Counted from the stretch's first letter, positions 24,641-33,454 are shown. The stretch is 64,000 nt of DNA from Aldehydirespirator sp965261105 (GCA_965261105.1 CBDHCM010000006.1:620001-684000), one strand, 5' to 3'. Program-made: numbers and translations. Notes: generated from the letters alone by a model not told the origin.

Positions 24641-25111
24641 ATGCAGGGCTCACCGGAGATCATCGACTTCCTCAACGAGGCGCTGGCTGCGGAGGTAACC
24701 GCCATCAACCAGTACTTCGTCAACTCCAAGGTGTGCGAGAACTGGGGCTGGGACCGCCTGGCCGCCAAGATGCGCGAGGAGTCGATCGAGGAGATGCACG
24801 ACGCCGAGAAGCTGATGGACCGCATCCTGTACCTCGAGGGGATGCCCAGGCTGGAGAGCCTCGCCGGCGTGCGGGCCGGCAAGACCGTCGAGGATCAGAT
24901 GGAGAACGACCGGCAGCTCGAGGTGGCCGCGGTGACCCGCTACCGCCGGGGCGTGGCCCTGGCCGAGCAGCACGGCGACGTGGGCACCCGGGAGCTGCTC
25001 GAGCATCTGCTGGTGGGCGAGGAGGAGCACCTCGACTGGATCGAGACCCAGCAGACCATGATCGCGGCCATCGGCATCCAGAGGTACCTCCAATCCCAGA
25101 TCGGCGCCTGA
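24641..25111 (+). CDS. bfr: Bacterioferritin
   Basis: A 156-residue four-helix ferritin that stores iron as a 24-mer. Expected ligands Glu18, Glu51, the heme-binding Met52, Glu94, Glu127 and His130 can be placed (AAEVTAINQYF, EEMHDAEK, GEEEHLDW). The canonical His54 of the ferroxidase centre seems to be Asp, with His shifted to 53 (EEMHDAE where relatives have EMRHAE or EMKHAD). TAGGGT ends six bases before the ATG, so it may be leaderless. Position after an iron-type importer fits iron storage. Confidence 0.92.
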   Translation: MQGSPEIIDFLNEALAAEVTAINQYFVNSKVCENWGWDRLAAKMREESIEEMHDAEKLMDRILYLEGMPRLESLAGVRAGKTVEDQMENDRQLEVAAVTRYRRGVALAEQHGDVGTRELLEHLLVGEEEHLDWIETQQTMIAAIGIQRYLQSQIGA

Positions 25112-25187
25112 CCGTCCCGGCCGCCGGAGGCGCTCCGCCGGCTTCCACCGGTCCGCGCCGCTGCTAACGACGCCCGCCACGAACGCC

Positions 25188-27395
25188 GTGTCCGGCCGCG
25201 ACTCCTTCCCGCGTCGCCAGGCCCGCACCCGGCGCTTCACGCTGGGCGAGCCCCGCGACATCCGGGTGTCCGACGACGGCGCCCGGGTGGCGTTCCTGCG
25301 CTCGCCGGGCCCCGTCGACCCGGTCAACTCGTTGTGGGTGCTCGACGTGGCCTCCGGTGTCGAGCGCTTGGTGGCCGACCCTCGCCCGCTCGGTGCCGGC
25401 CGCGACGCTGGGGATCTGCCGGAGGCGGAGAGGGCCCGGCGCGAGCGAGTGCGCGAGACCGGCTCCGGCATCGTCTCCTATGACGCCGACGCCGATCTGA
25501 CCGCGGCGGTGTTCACGCTGGGCGGAGGGCTGTGGCGGGTTGGTCTCTCCGACGGCGACGGGCCGCCCGAGCCCCTGGCCGCCCAGCCGGGCCCGTTCGA
25601 TCCGCGCCTGTCGCCCGACGGCGCCCGGGTGGCCTACGCGGCCGGATCGGGACTGCGGGTGACCGGGGACGCCGGCGGGGACCGCGCCGTCGTCGAGGAG
25701 CCCGGCGAGACGGTGAGCTGGGGGTCGGCCGAGTTCGTGGCCGCGGAGGAGATGGGCCGCACGCGCGGCCACTGGTGGTCCCCCGACGGCCGGCGCCTGC
25801 TGGCGGCCCGGGTGGACACCGCGCCGGTGCCCCGCTGGTGGATCGCCGATCCGGCGTCGCCCGACGCCGAGCCGGCCGAGATCCGCTACCCGGTAGCCGG
25901 CGCGGCCAACGCCGCGGTGGGGCTGGCGGTGTTCGACGTCGACGGCGCCGGCGGCGGCGAGGGCCGGGTGGATGTTGCCTTCCACGGCGGCGGCGAGGGC
26001 CGGGTGGATGTTGCTTGGGACGGCGGCGGCTGGGAGTACCTGGCCGGGGTGCGCTGGAGCGCCGACGGGCTGCTGCTCACCGTGCAGACCCGCGACCAGC
26101 GCACCCTCGGCGTGCTGGAGGCCGATCCCGACACGGGATCCTGCCGGCTCTTGCACCGCGTCGGCGACGACTCCTGGGTGGAGCTCGTGCCGGGCGCTCC
26201 CCGGCTGGTGGGCGGGCGCCTGGTCACGGTGGAGGACCGGGGCGCCGCCCGCAGGCTGTGCGTGGACGGCGAGGCCCTCACGCCCGACGATGTGCAGGTG
26301 CGCGCCGTTCACCACGCCGACGACATCGGTGTGGTCGTCACCATCTCGGTCGACCCGGCCGACACCCATATCGCCCGCGTGGGGTGGGACGGCGCCGTCG
26401 AGCGGCTCACCGCCGGCCCGGGCGTGAACGCTGTGGCCGTCGGCGGGGACACGACCGTCTTCTCCAGCCGCTCGCTCGGGCACTCCGGCCGCCGCTGCCG
26501 GGTCGATTCGAGGCTGCGGTCCGGCCGGGTCTATGACATACCCTCTCTCGCCGCGGAGCCCGGCCTGGAGCTCAACGTCGAGATCGTCGAGCTCGGCCCC
26601 CGCAAGCTGGTCTCGGCCCTAGTAATGCCCTCAGCGCGGGCCGCGGCGGCCGGAGGCGGGCCGCTGCCGGTGCTGCTCGACCCCTACGGCGGCCCCCACG
26701 CCCAGCGGGTGCAGCGGGCCGAGGCGCTGTTCCACACCTCGCAGTGGTTCGCTGACCAGGGCTTCGCGGTGCTGGTGGTAGACGGCCGGGGCACACCGGG
26801 CCGGGGACCGGCATTCGAGCGGGCCGTGCGGGGCGACCTGGCCGGCCCCGTGCTCGAGGACCAGATCGACGCCCTCGGTGCGGCCGCGGCCCTCAACCCG
26901 CGCCTGGACCTGTCGAGGGTGGCCATAAGGGGCTGGTCCTTCGGCGGCTACCTGGCCGCGCTGGCGGTGCTGCGGCGCCCCGACGTGTTCTCTGCGGCCA
27001 TCGCGGGCGCGCCGGTCACCGACTGGCGCCTCTACGACACGCACTACACCGAGCGCTACCTCGGCCATCCCGCCACCGAGCCCGCCAACTACGAGCGCAC
27101 CGACCTGGCTCCGCTCGCCCCCGGCCTGGAGCGCCCCCTGATGCTCATCCACGGCCTGGCCGACGACAATGTGGTGGCGGCCCACACCCTGCGGCTGTCG
27201 CGGGCGCTGACGGAGGCGGGCCGGCCCCACACCGTGCTGCCGCTGTCCGGTGTCACCCACATGACCCCCCAAGAGGAGGTGGCTGAGAACCTGCTGTTGC
27301 TCCAACTCCGCTTCCTGCAGGACGCCCTGGGAATGCCACCCTTGGCGCCCCTAGAACAGCAGCCCCGAAGAGACGAGGGAGCAGCCGGTGACTGA
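25188..27395 (+). CDS. S9-family dipeptidyl peptidase IV-like peptidase
   Basis: A 735-residue serine peptidase with an N-terminal beta-propeller-like region and a C-terminal alpha/beta-hydrolase domain. The nucleophile motif is GWSFGGYLAA (Ser near 583), the Asp lies in GLADDNVV near 659 and the His in SGVTHMT near 690. Glutamates in the propeller (SAEFVAAEEMGRT) match the DPP4 region that binds the substrate N-terminus, so it should release Xaa-Pro dipeptides. No signal peptide is visible, so it is probably cytoplasmic. A 36-bp in-frame duplication lies in the propeller. Its end overlaps the next gene by eight bases. Confidence 0.88.
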   Translation: MSGRDSFPRRQARTRRFTLGEPRDIRVSDDGARVAFLRSPGPVDPVNSLWVLDVASGVERLVADPRPLGAGRDAGDLPEAERARRERVRETGSGIVSYDADADLTAAVFTLGGGLWRVGLSDGDGPPEPLAAQPGPFDPRLSPDGARVAYAAGSGLRVTGDAGGDRAVVEEPGETVSWGSAEFVAAEEMGRTRGHWWSPDGRRLLAARVDTAPVPRWWIADPASPDAEPAEIRYPVAGAANAAVGLAVFDVDGAGGGEGRVDVAFHGGGEGRVDVAWDGGGWEYLAGVRWSADGLLLTVQTRDQRTLGVLEADPDTGSCRLLHRVGDDSWVELVPGAPRLVGGRLVTVEDRGAARRLCVDGEALTPDDVQVRAVHHADDIGVVVTISVDPADTHIARVGWDGAVERLTAGPGVNAVAVGGDTTVFSSRSLGHSGRRCRVDSRLRSGRVYDIPSLAAEPGLELNVEIVELGPRKLVSALVMPSARAAAAGGGPLPVLLDPYGGPHAQRVQRAEALFHTSQWFADQGFAVLVVDGRGTPGRGPAFERAVRGDLAGPVLEDQIDALGAAAALNPRLDLSRVAIRGWSFGGYLAALAVLRRPDVFSAAIAGAPVTDWRLYDTHYTERYLGHPATEPANYERTDLAPLAPGLERPLMLIHGLADDNVVAAHTLRLSRALTEAGRPHTVLPLSGVTHMTPQEEVAENLLLLQLRFLQDALGMPPLAPLEQQPRRDEGAAGD
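25950..26021 (+). repeat. 36-bp in-frame duplication inside the S9 peptidase gene
   Basis: Two adjacent 36-base units encode GGGEGRVDVAFH and GGGEGRVDVAWD. They differ at few bases and add twelve residues to a propeller loop without shifting the frame. Confidence 0.9.
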
Positions 27396-28272
27396 AGCAG
27401 TGTCCGGGCAGGCCGTGGGCGTCGATTCGGAGGAGGCTGACGGCCGGCGCCGGGAGCGGCTGCTGGACGGGCGGGCCTGGGACGACTTCTGCGACACGTT
27501 GAAGGCCGCGGGGCGCATCGTGGTGCGCGAGACCCCCGACGGCGACCCCCTGGACCGGGTGGAGGGCTTCCGCTACCTCACCCGCATGATCATGATGGCC
27601 TCGGCCCGGGCGGTGGAGCGCCGCACCCCCGGCCCGACGCCCCGGCCGATCCGATTGATACCCCCGCCGCTGCGGGGCGGACAGGGCGTGCAGTCGCCCA
27701 ACCAGGACCACATAGTCCAGCCGGTCGATGCCCGCTACCGGTACCGGGTCACCGGCACGCTCGGCAGCGCCTACACCCACCTGTCGGCCTGGAGCCCGCC
27801 CATCCCCGCCGACGTCGGCGCCTTCGATGTCGGCCTCGACGCCGAGAACCACCTCGCCGGTTTCAACCCGAACATGGCTCTCACGCCCCACAGCTTCGTG
27901 CTGGCCGAGATGGCCGCCGCCGACGCCGCGGTGGACTTCGTGCTGTCGGTGGACGACCCCGGCGACGGCGGGGTGTGGTTCCCGATGACACCGCTGACCC
28001 GGGAGCTCATGGGCCGGGTGGTCTACGAGGACCGCGGCGCCCAGTCGCCGCCCCGCCTGGAGATCCGCTGCCTCGACCAGCACCCGCGCCCGGCCACGCC
28101 CGAGCCCGACGACATGGCCGCCCGCCTGGCCGTGGCCGACCCCGGCGTCGCCAACTGGATCGATCCTGGCGGCCGGGACCACGGAGTGATGGGCCTGCGC
28201 TTCGTGCAGCCTGCAACCCCGCCGGCGGTCTCCAGCCGCCTGGTCCCGGTCGAGGACCTCACCGCGGCCTGA
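27388..28272 (+). CDS. DUF1214-like protein with an apparent in-frame internal deletion
   Basis: A 294-residue protein. Residues 25-230 match the first part of DUF1214 proteins (AWDDFCDTLKAAGRIVVRE, RYRYRVTGTLGSAY). The last 50 residues match their conserved end (DPGVANWIDPGGRDHGVMGL). Between them, at DDMAARLAVA/DPGVANW, about 100 residues found in relatives appear to be missing. The frame is kept, so a shortened protein may be made, but probably without normal function. The family is of unknown or redox-related role. The start overlaps the peptidase gene. Confidence 0.65.
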   Translation: MTEAVSGQAVGVDSEEADGRRRERLLDGRAWDDFCDTLKAAGRIVVRETPDGDPLDRVEGFRYLTRMIMMASARAVERRTPGPTPRPIRLIPPPLRGGQGVQSPNQDHIVQPVDARYRYRVTGTLGSAYTHLSAWSPPIPADVGAFDVGLDAENHLAGFNPNMALTPHSFVLAEMAAADAAVDFVLSVDDPGDGGVWFPMTPLTRELMGRVVYEDRGAQSPPRLEIRCLDQHPRPATPEPDDMAARLAVADPGVANWIDPGGRDHGVMGLRFVQPATPPAVSSRLVPVEDLTAA

Positions 28273-28297
28273 GCGGCGGGCCGGGATCCGCTCTCAT

Positions 28298-28330
28298 CAA
28301 CTCGAATTATGGTCAACATGGTTCGAGTTG
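28298..28330. terminator. Inverted repeat between convergent genes (first of two)
   Basis: CAACTCGAA (28298-28306) pairs perfectly with TTCGAGTTG (28322-28330) around a 15-base loop, just after the DUF1214-like stop. It could terminate the plus-strand operon. The long loop also allows a protein-binding role. Confidence 0.45.
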
Positions 28331-28410
28331 TGCGCGCGCCGATAGTGCGCGAACATGGTTGAAGGTGTCTTCGTTGACCGGGGCCGCGTGGGTCTTCGGT
28401 CACCCAGCGG

Positions 28411-28455
28411 GGCGGTGGTGCGCACTACCGGGGGGAGGAGGTGCGCACCACCGCC
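28411..28455. terminator. Strong 15-bp hairpin between convergent genes (second of two)
   Basis: GGCGGTGGTGCGCAC (28411-28425) and GTGCGCACCACCGCC (28441-28455) are perfect reverse complements with a 15-base spacer. It lies in the 274-base gap between convergent transcription units and probably acts as a bidirectional terminator. No T-run follows on either side. The rest of 28273-28546 shows no gene. Confidence 0.6.
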
Positions 28456-28546
28456 ACCGCACGCGTCCCGACCGGCCGGAGGCGACCCTCAAGACGCACG
28501 GTCGCGTGAGCGGAATCCGCGAGCGTGCAGCCGTGCGGCGCGCTGG

Positions 28547-28966
28547 TCAGCACGCTCGCCGCTGGTAGGCGCCGATCAGCATCAGCTTGCCGGCCAGCAC
28601 CAGGTGGAACACCGCCGGTATCCATGTGCTGAACCATCTTGAGTGCGACAGCACGCTCAGTCCGAGCACCAGCCGGACGGCCATCACCGCGAAATACACT
28701 GCGCCCGCGGCGGTCACCGGCACCACCAGGCGCGAGCCGATCAGGCCCTTCCCCGGGTGCATTCGGACCGTTGCGACGACCGCGAGGGCCACGATGGCGA
28801 CCTGCGCGGCCAGCAGCACCGGGTAGGGCAGGCCGCTGCCCTGGAAGTCGTCGAACGGCGGCAGGAACGACACCGGTGCCCACCTCTGCACGGCCTGGCT
28901 GACGACCCGCGCCACGAAGGCCAGGCTGAGGCCGGCGACGGCCCACGCGTAGCGGCGAGGCGTCAC
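28547..28966 (-). CDS. Small four-helix membrane protein, unknown function
   Basis: A 139-residue protein from a GTG at 28966 that overlaps the stop of the enolase-superfamily gene (GTGA). It has four hydrophobic segments (YAWAVAGLSLAFVARVV, LLAAQVAIVALAVVATV, AAGAVYFAVMAVRLVLGL, VFHLVLAGKLMLIGAY). I do not recognise the family. As last gene of the desaturase/GH3 operon it may anchor or transport that pathway's product, which is a guess from context. Confidence 0.65.
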   Translation of the reverse strand: MTPRRYAWAVAGLSLAFVARVVSQAVQRWAPVSFLPPFDDFQGSGLPYPVLLAAQVAIVALAVVATVRMHPGKGLIGSRLVVPVTAAGAVYFAVMAVRLVLGLSVLSHSRWFSTWIPAVFHLVLAGKLMLIGAYQRRAC

Positions 28967-30108
28967 GGATCCAGTGGCTCGAGGCCGCGCCCGGCGCGCT
29001 CGTCGATGGCGAGCCCGTAGCCGCTGCCGGAGTCGGGCACGCCGGCCGCGGAGAGCACTCCGGCCGGACCGAACATGATGCTGTGGGAGGTGAGGTCGTG
29101 ATGCAGCAGGTGGGTGCCGAAGGCGCCCTCGGCCGCCACCAGGGACGGGCCGGCCGCCTCCATCACGGTGAGGGCGGTCCGGGCCAGGATGCTCGTCTCG
29201 CCTACTTGACAGCCGACGATCACCCCGATCCCCAGGTCGGTCGCCCTTCGTGCAACTTCCAGGGACCGGATGACGCCGCCCATCTTCGATACGCGGATGT
29301 TGGCGATCCACCGGTCGGAGTCGGCGGCGACGCTGTCGAGCTGGCCGGCTCTCAGCAGGCTCTCATCGAGCACGATGCGGGTTCCGCAGGCGTCGCTGAC
29401 TCGCCGGAGTCCGTCGAGGTCGCCGGGCCGGAGCGGCTCCTCCACCGCCAAGAGCTCGCGGCCCAGTCCCTTCACGTGGCGGACGCACTCGTCGGCGGCG
29501 GTCCACAGGTTGTTGGCGTCGATCCGCACTCTCGGGCCTTCGTGGGCGCTCGCCGCGCTCCGGTCGGGGAGTGCCCGCATCTTGCGCCGGTCGCGGCGCA
29601 AGTCGCCTGAGACCTTCACCTTGAAGTCGCGGAAGCCGTCGGCCCGGTAGCGCCGGCACTGCCACCGGTACACGGGCCAGGGCGAGTCGCCGAGCACGGC
29701 GGTATATCGGAACTCGCCGGCCGGCCGGGCCTCGCCCAGCACGTCCTCCGCGGTGCGTCCCGCAGCCTTGCCGATCAGATCCACCACGGCGGTCTCCATC
29801 GCGCAGAAGGCGGCGGGGCTGCTGTCGATGGCGGCCCGATGCTCGTCGATCCAGCCGTGCAGGCTCCCGACGTCAGTGACGTTGCGAGCCACGTCGTCGC
29901 GGTGGCCGTGGACGAACGCGGAGGCGCTCTCGACGGTCTCCCCGGTCACGTACGGGCGGGGGCACCCCTCACCCCAGCCGGTGGCGCCGCCGGGGCCGCG
30001 GGCGGCGACGATCAGGTTCCGCGCTCGCCGTCGGCTCGCCGAGGCGTGGCGGACCACGGTCTTGAAGGGCACGCCGAAGGTGAACGCGTCGAGGCGCTCG
30101 ATCCGCAT
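28963..30108 (-). CDS. Enolase-superfamily enzyme (muconate-lactonizing/dipeptide epimerase-like)
   Basis: A 381-residue protein with the superfamily active-site elements: RDFKVKVSGD (KxK bases near 165), VRIDANN (metal Asp near 200), LLAVEEPL (metal Glu), RIVLDES (metal Asp) and NIRVSKMGG (Lys near 275). KxK plus a second Lys is the pattern of the MLE subgroup (cycloisomerases, N-succinylamino acid racemases, dipeptide epimerases). ATG at 30108 is 10 bases after the GH3 stop. Substrate is unknown; the acyl-adenylase neighbour hints at an acyl-amino acid. Confidence 0.82.
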   Translation of the reverse strand: MRIERLDAFTFGVPFKTVVRHASASRRRARNLIVAARGPGGATGWGEGCPRPYVTGETVESASAFVHGHRDDVARNVTDVGSLHGWIDEHRAAIDSSPAAFCAMETAVVDLIGKAAGRTAEDVLGEARPAGEFRYTAVLGDSPWPVYRWQCRRYRADGFRDFKVKVSGDLRRDRRKMRALPDRSAASAHEGPRVRIDANNLWTAADECVRHVKGLGRELLAVEEPLRPGDLDGLRRVSDACGTRIVLDESLLRAGQLDSVAADSDRWIANIRVSKMGGVIRSLEVARRATDLGIGVIVGCQVGETSILARTALTVMEAAGPSLVAAEGAFGTHLLHHDLTSHSIMFGPAGVLSAAGVPDSGSGYGLAIDERAGRGLEPLDP

Positions 30109-30118
30109 GTCGCGTGTC

Positions 30119-31801
30119 TCAGTCCGGCTCGGCGAAGGCGTCGAAGTCGAAGGCGCAGTCGTGGCGGTACTGCACGTGCAGGTACTTGAACTGCACGTCG
30201 CGCTGGCCGGCCGCCACCTGTCGCCGGCGGTACTCGGCGCCGGTCCTGGCCCGAAGGCGGCGCAGGGCCAGCGGTTCGAGCCTCCCGCCGGCCCGCTTGG
30301 CGTCGTATTCGATGTTCGCGGCGCACAGGCGCGCCTCGACCTCCGTCGCGAGGGCGAGCCGGTCCTGGGCCCCGTCCAGTCGGCTGCTAGGGGCGGCATC
30401 CTCTTCCAGGTAGAGCGTGTAGGCGGCCGCGTCGACGTCGGCCAGCATGATGAAGAAGCCCGAGGCGACCGACCGTTCGGCCAGCGCGCCGCAGACCGCG
30501 TCCAGCACCTGCCCCTCGTGGAGCTTCTCGCCGGTGATGCTGGTGATTCCGCTGCCCTTCTGCACGAAGACCAGGGTCGGGGTGGCGCCCACCCACCCCG
30601 TGACCCGGACGATGTCGCTCATGTCGTAGCGGTAGAGCCCGTCGGGCGTGGTCACCACCACGTTGTAGTCGCGTCCTGTCTCGAGCTCGCTCGGTGACAG
30701 CATCTCAGCGTCGCCCGCGTCCCACGCCTCGCGTTCGGCGAACTCGAAGAACGTGTCGCCCAGAACCGGAAGGCACGTGTTGGTCGCGGCGTCGACATTG
30801 GTGGTGCCCTGCATCTCGCTGGCCACCCAGCCGACCTCGATCACAAGGCACGACTGTGGGAGGGATGGCTTGAGGTTGGCCGCGGCCACGGCACAGCTGC
30901 CGCCGGTCCACGTCACGACGCCGGCGAGGTCGGGCCAGATGTCGGCGTAGGTGAGCCGGCCGGCTCGGTCCAGTCGCCTCGCGAGCTGTTCGGCCCGTTC
31001 CGGGCGGGGCTCCAGCCCCGTTCGGTCGTGCGGGTCCAGCAATGCGGCCAGCTCGGCGGGCAGCCTGCCGGCGGCGACGGCCGCCAGCACGGCCTCGGCG
31101 TGCTGGTCGATCACCGCGAGCAGCCGGGTGAGGGTGGAGGGGTTGGCTGTCGCGACGCAGGTCACCTCGGGATCGGCCAGGCCCAGAACGGCCATGATCA
31201 GGTAGCGGGCCTCGTAGTCGGCGACGGCGGTGAGGGAGGTTGGCAGTGTGTAGCGCCGTTTCAGCAGCCCGGGCTGGTTCTCGTGCAGCTTCCCGGAGGC
31301 CGAGCCGTAGGGCGTGCCCCCGGGCATGTGGCCCTCAACGGCTGCGCCTCCGACCGCGAAGACCTTGCCCGAGAGGATGGGCGCGCCCTTGGACCAGACG
31401 TGGGTGGCAAGACGCTGGTGGGCTTTGAGCCGCTTGAGCCCCGACGGCGTGACCGGGATGTTCTTGGGGGTGCCGCCGGTGCCGCTGGTGCGGTTGTAGA
31501 ACACCGGCTGCTCGGCGGTAAGGCAGCACTCGCCCGTCAGTTCCTGGCGCTCCACGTGATGGCGCAGGTCCTCATAGGTCTGCACCGGCACGGCCCGGCG
31601 GTAGTCGTCGACGGTGCGGATCGCCGCGAACCGGTGCTCGGCACCGAAGGCGGCGCCCGCGTTTGTCTCCAGGATCCGGCGGAGCAGCGCCGCCTGGGCC
31701 TCTTCGGGGGCCTCGGCTGTGCGCAGCAGACGGCGCAGGCGGGGCTCCTCGGTCGCGGCCAGAGCCCCTCTGAGGGCGAGGTAGCCGATGCCGCCGGGCA
31801 T
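30119..31801 (-). CDS. GH3-family acyl-adenylate/amide synthetase
   Basis: A 560-residue member of the GH3 family, best known in plants for joining amino acids to auxin or jasmonate through an acyl-adenylate. The phosphate-binding YNRTSGTGGTPKNIPVT motif lies near residue 100, and a later ATP/acyl motif is YRYDMSDIVRVTG. ATG at 31801 (MPGGIGYLALRG) is chosen by homology over an upstream start at 31942. It lies between a sterol-desaturase-type oxygenase and an enolase-superfamily enzyme on the same strand. The operon probably makes an amide- or ester-linked lipid or amino-acid conjugate. Confidence 0.85.
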   Translation of the reverse strand: MPGGIGYLALRGALAATEEPRLRRLLRTAEAPEEAQAALLRRILETNAGAAFGAEHRFAAIRTVDDYRRAVPVQTYEDLRHHVERQELTGECCLTAEQPVFYNRTSGTGGTPKNIPVTPSGLKRLKAHQRLATHVWSKGAPILSGKVFAVGGAAVEGHMPGGTPYGSASGKLHENQPGLLKRRYTLPTSLTAVADYEARYLIMAVLGLADPEVTCVATANPSTLTRLLAVIDQHAEAVLAAVAAGRLPAELAALLDPHDRTGLEPRPERAEQLARRLDRAGRLTYADIWPDLAGVVTWTGGSCAVAAANLKPSLPQSCLVIEVGWVASEMQGTTNVDAATNTCLPVLGDTFFEFAEREAWDAGDAEMLSPSELETGRDYNVVVTTPDGLYRYDMSDIVRVTGWVGATPTLVFVQKGSGITSITGEKLHEGQVLDAVCGALAERSVASGFFIMLADVDAAAYTLYLEEDAAPSSRLDGAQDRLALATEVEARLCAANIEYDAKRAGGRLEPLALRRLRARTGAEYRRRQVAAGQRDVQFKYLHVQYRHDCAFDFDAFAEPD

Positions 31802-31844
31802 CAGCCGGCTGCCCCGGGGGGCGCCGTGCGGGCTCGTGCCCGCA

Positions 31845-32738
31845 TCACGTCTCCGCTCGGTCCAGGTTGGCGACGAACGGTGTCCGCATCTGGGTCCAGA
31901 ACCCCCCGGGGTAGTTCCGGTTGACGAGACCGAGATCGCCAACCCCCCGGCCCGAGGGCAGGAACCGGGTGCCGAACAGCACGTCCCACACGATCAGGTT
32001 GTTGCCGTAGTTGTTGTTGGATTCCGCCGGAAGCTCCGAATGGTGCCAGCGGTGCAGCTCGGGGCCGCTTATGAGGTAGTTGAGGGGCCCGAGCCGCACG
32101 TCGCAGTTCGAATGCTGGAAGAACCCGTTGACCGCGTAGAACACGAAGTAGGCGGCCAGGACCTCGCCGGACACGCCCATCAGCGCGAACGGGAGGGCGT
32201 CCAGCGCGTACTGGACCGCCTTCTCAAAGGGGTGGAACCGGGCGACGTTCAGCCAGTAGAGGCGGTGCGGCGAGTGATGGACGGCGTGGTAGCGCCACAT
32301 GGGCTCGTAGCGGTGGAAGGCCCGGTGCAGCCAGTACCGGGCGAAGTCGGCGGCCAGCAGCATCATCACCACCTGCGCCGCCACTGGCAGCCCGTGCGGC
32401 CACAGCCCGCCGACCGCCCATCCGCTGGAACTCAGCCATTCGGCCAGCCAGATTGTGGCGGCCAGCGACAGCAGGAACGGCATCGCCATCTGCACGACGA
32501 GGATGAACAGCAGGTCCGCGCCCACCTCGCGCCGGGCCGGCCGCCACTGCTCCCGGTAGGGCAGGACGGCCTCGTGCCAGGTCACGAGGCCCGCGGCCAC
32601 CACCCCGGCAAGGTAGGACGCGGGCGTCACGTGGGTTCCCACCGCGACGAGCAGGCCGAACACCCCGAACGTGGCCAGCACAACCACCGGATACGAGGCG
32701 GCGACGACCGCGTTCCTCGTGCTGGTCCTAGCGGACAT
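31845..32738 (-). CDS. Sterol desaturase / fatty-acid hydroxylase-like membrane protein
   Basis: A 297-residue integral membrane di-iron oxygenase. The histidine clusters are HRAFH, HAVHHS and ELHRWHH, in the expected order and spacing for the ERG3/FA-hydroxylase superfamily, with about five hydrophobic segments between. It hydroxylates or desaturates lipid chains at the membrane. ATG at 32738 (MSARTSTRNAVV) is chosen because upstream residues are low-complexity. It is the first gene of the four-gene minus-strand operon. Confidence 0.88.
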   Translation of the reverse strand: MSARTSTRNAVVAASYPVVVLATFGVFGLLVAVGTHVTPASYLAGVVAAGLVTWHEAVLPYREQWRPARREVGADLLFILVVQMAMPFLLSLAATIWLAEWLSSSGWAVGGLWPHGLPVAAQVVMMLLAADFARYWLHRAFHRYEPMWRYHAVHHSPHRLYWLNVARFHPFEKAVQYALDALPFALMGVSGEVLAAYFVFYAVNGFFQHSNCDVRLGPLNYLISGPELHRWHHSELPAESNNNYGNNLIVWDVLFGTRFLPSGRGVGDLGLVNRNYPGGFWTQMRTPFVANLDRAET

Positions 32739-32773
32739 GCTCGTATTGTCGCACGCATTATCTGATGTAGCCC

Positions 32774-32968
32774 GTGACCAGTATCGACGGGGTTGGCGTT
32801 CGCCAGTGCTGCGACGCGGCCATAGAGCACTGCGGCCGTCTCGGCGGTCAGACGGTCGTGCCTGCCATGGATCAGCCGCCGGGTCGCATGGCCATGCTGG
32901 CCGACGACCAGGGCGCCATGTTCTGGGCAATCACCCTCAACCCGGACTGCTCGATGGCACCGAGCTGA
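32774..32968 (+). pseudogene. Glyoxalase/VOC-family remnant, C-terminal half
   Basis: The frame reads CDAAIEHCGRLGGQTVVPAM then DQPPGRMAMLADDQGAMFWA, the last strand-helix pattern of VOC (glyoxalase/bleomycin-resistance) proteins. Only about 60 residues remain and the N-terminal metal-binding strands are missing. No intact gene lies in the flanking bases. Confidence 0.6.
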
Positions 32969-33049
32969 ATGACAGGCCGCCCCGGCCCTGCTGTGTGAAG
33001 GGATGCCGGCTGGACCGGCGCAGTGGCGGACAGAGCGGCCGGACCAGAC

Positions 33050-33454
33050 TCAGTCGCCCGCGGGCGGAACTACCACCTCGCAACGGGGGCCGCTGGCTCG
33101 GCTGAGCCGGCGGTCGAGCGTCAGCAGCGGCCAGTCGAGCTCTTCAGCCAACGCCACGTACCAGGCGTCGTAGACAGTGAGGTTGGCCCGGAGTTCCCAT
33201 ACGCGGCCGGCGAACGGCGCGAACGGATAGAGCTCGATCTTGAGCCGGAGCAGGTCGCGGTGGGCCACCGTTGCTTCGAGGCGCGAGACCGATCTGGATA
33301 ATTCCAGCCGGCGCAGGATGTTGGTGGCTTCGGCCAGGGCCAGCTCGGGCGCGGCCACGGCGGGCCTCTCTAGAGCCGCCTCGCACCACCGCCCCTCTCG
33401 GCCGGAGCCGGTCAGCGCACCCACGAGGAGCGACGCGTCAGCGACGGCGCTCAC
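33050..33454 (-). CDS. vapC: VapC-type PIN-domain ribonuclease toxin
   Basis: A 134-residue PIN nuclease. Conserved acidic positions are visible in VADASLLVGAL (first Asp), PELALAEATNILRR (Glu), TVYDAWYVALAE (Asp) and LLTLDRRL (Asp). The GTG at 33454 overlaps the antitoxin stop by GTGA. Length is normal, so it looks intact. VapC toxins cut tRNA or rRNA; the target here is unknown. Confidence 0.9.
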   Translation of the reverse strand: MSAVADASLLVGALTGSGREGRWCEAALERPAVAAPELALAEATNILRRLELSRSVSRLEATVAHRDLLRLKIELYPFAPFAGRVWELRANLTVYDAWYVALAEELDWPLLTLDRRLSRASGPRCEVVVPPAGD

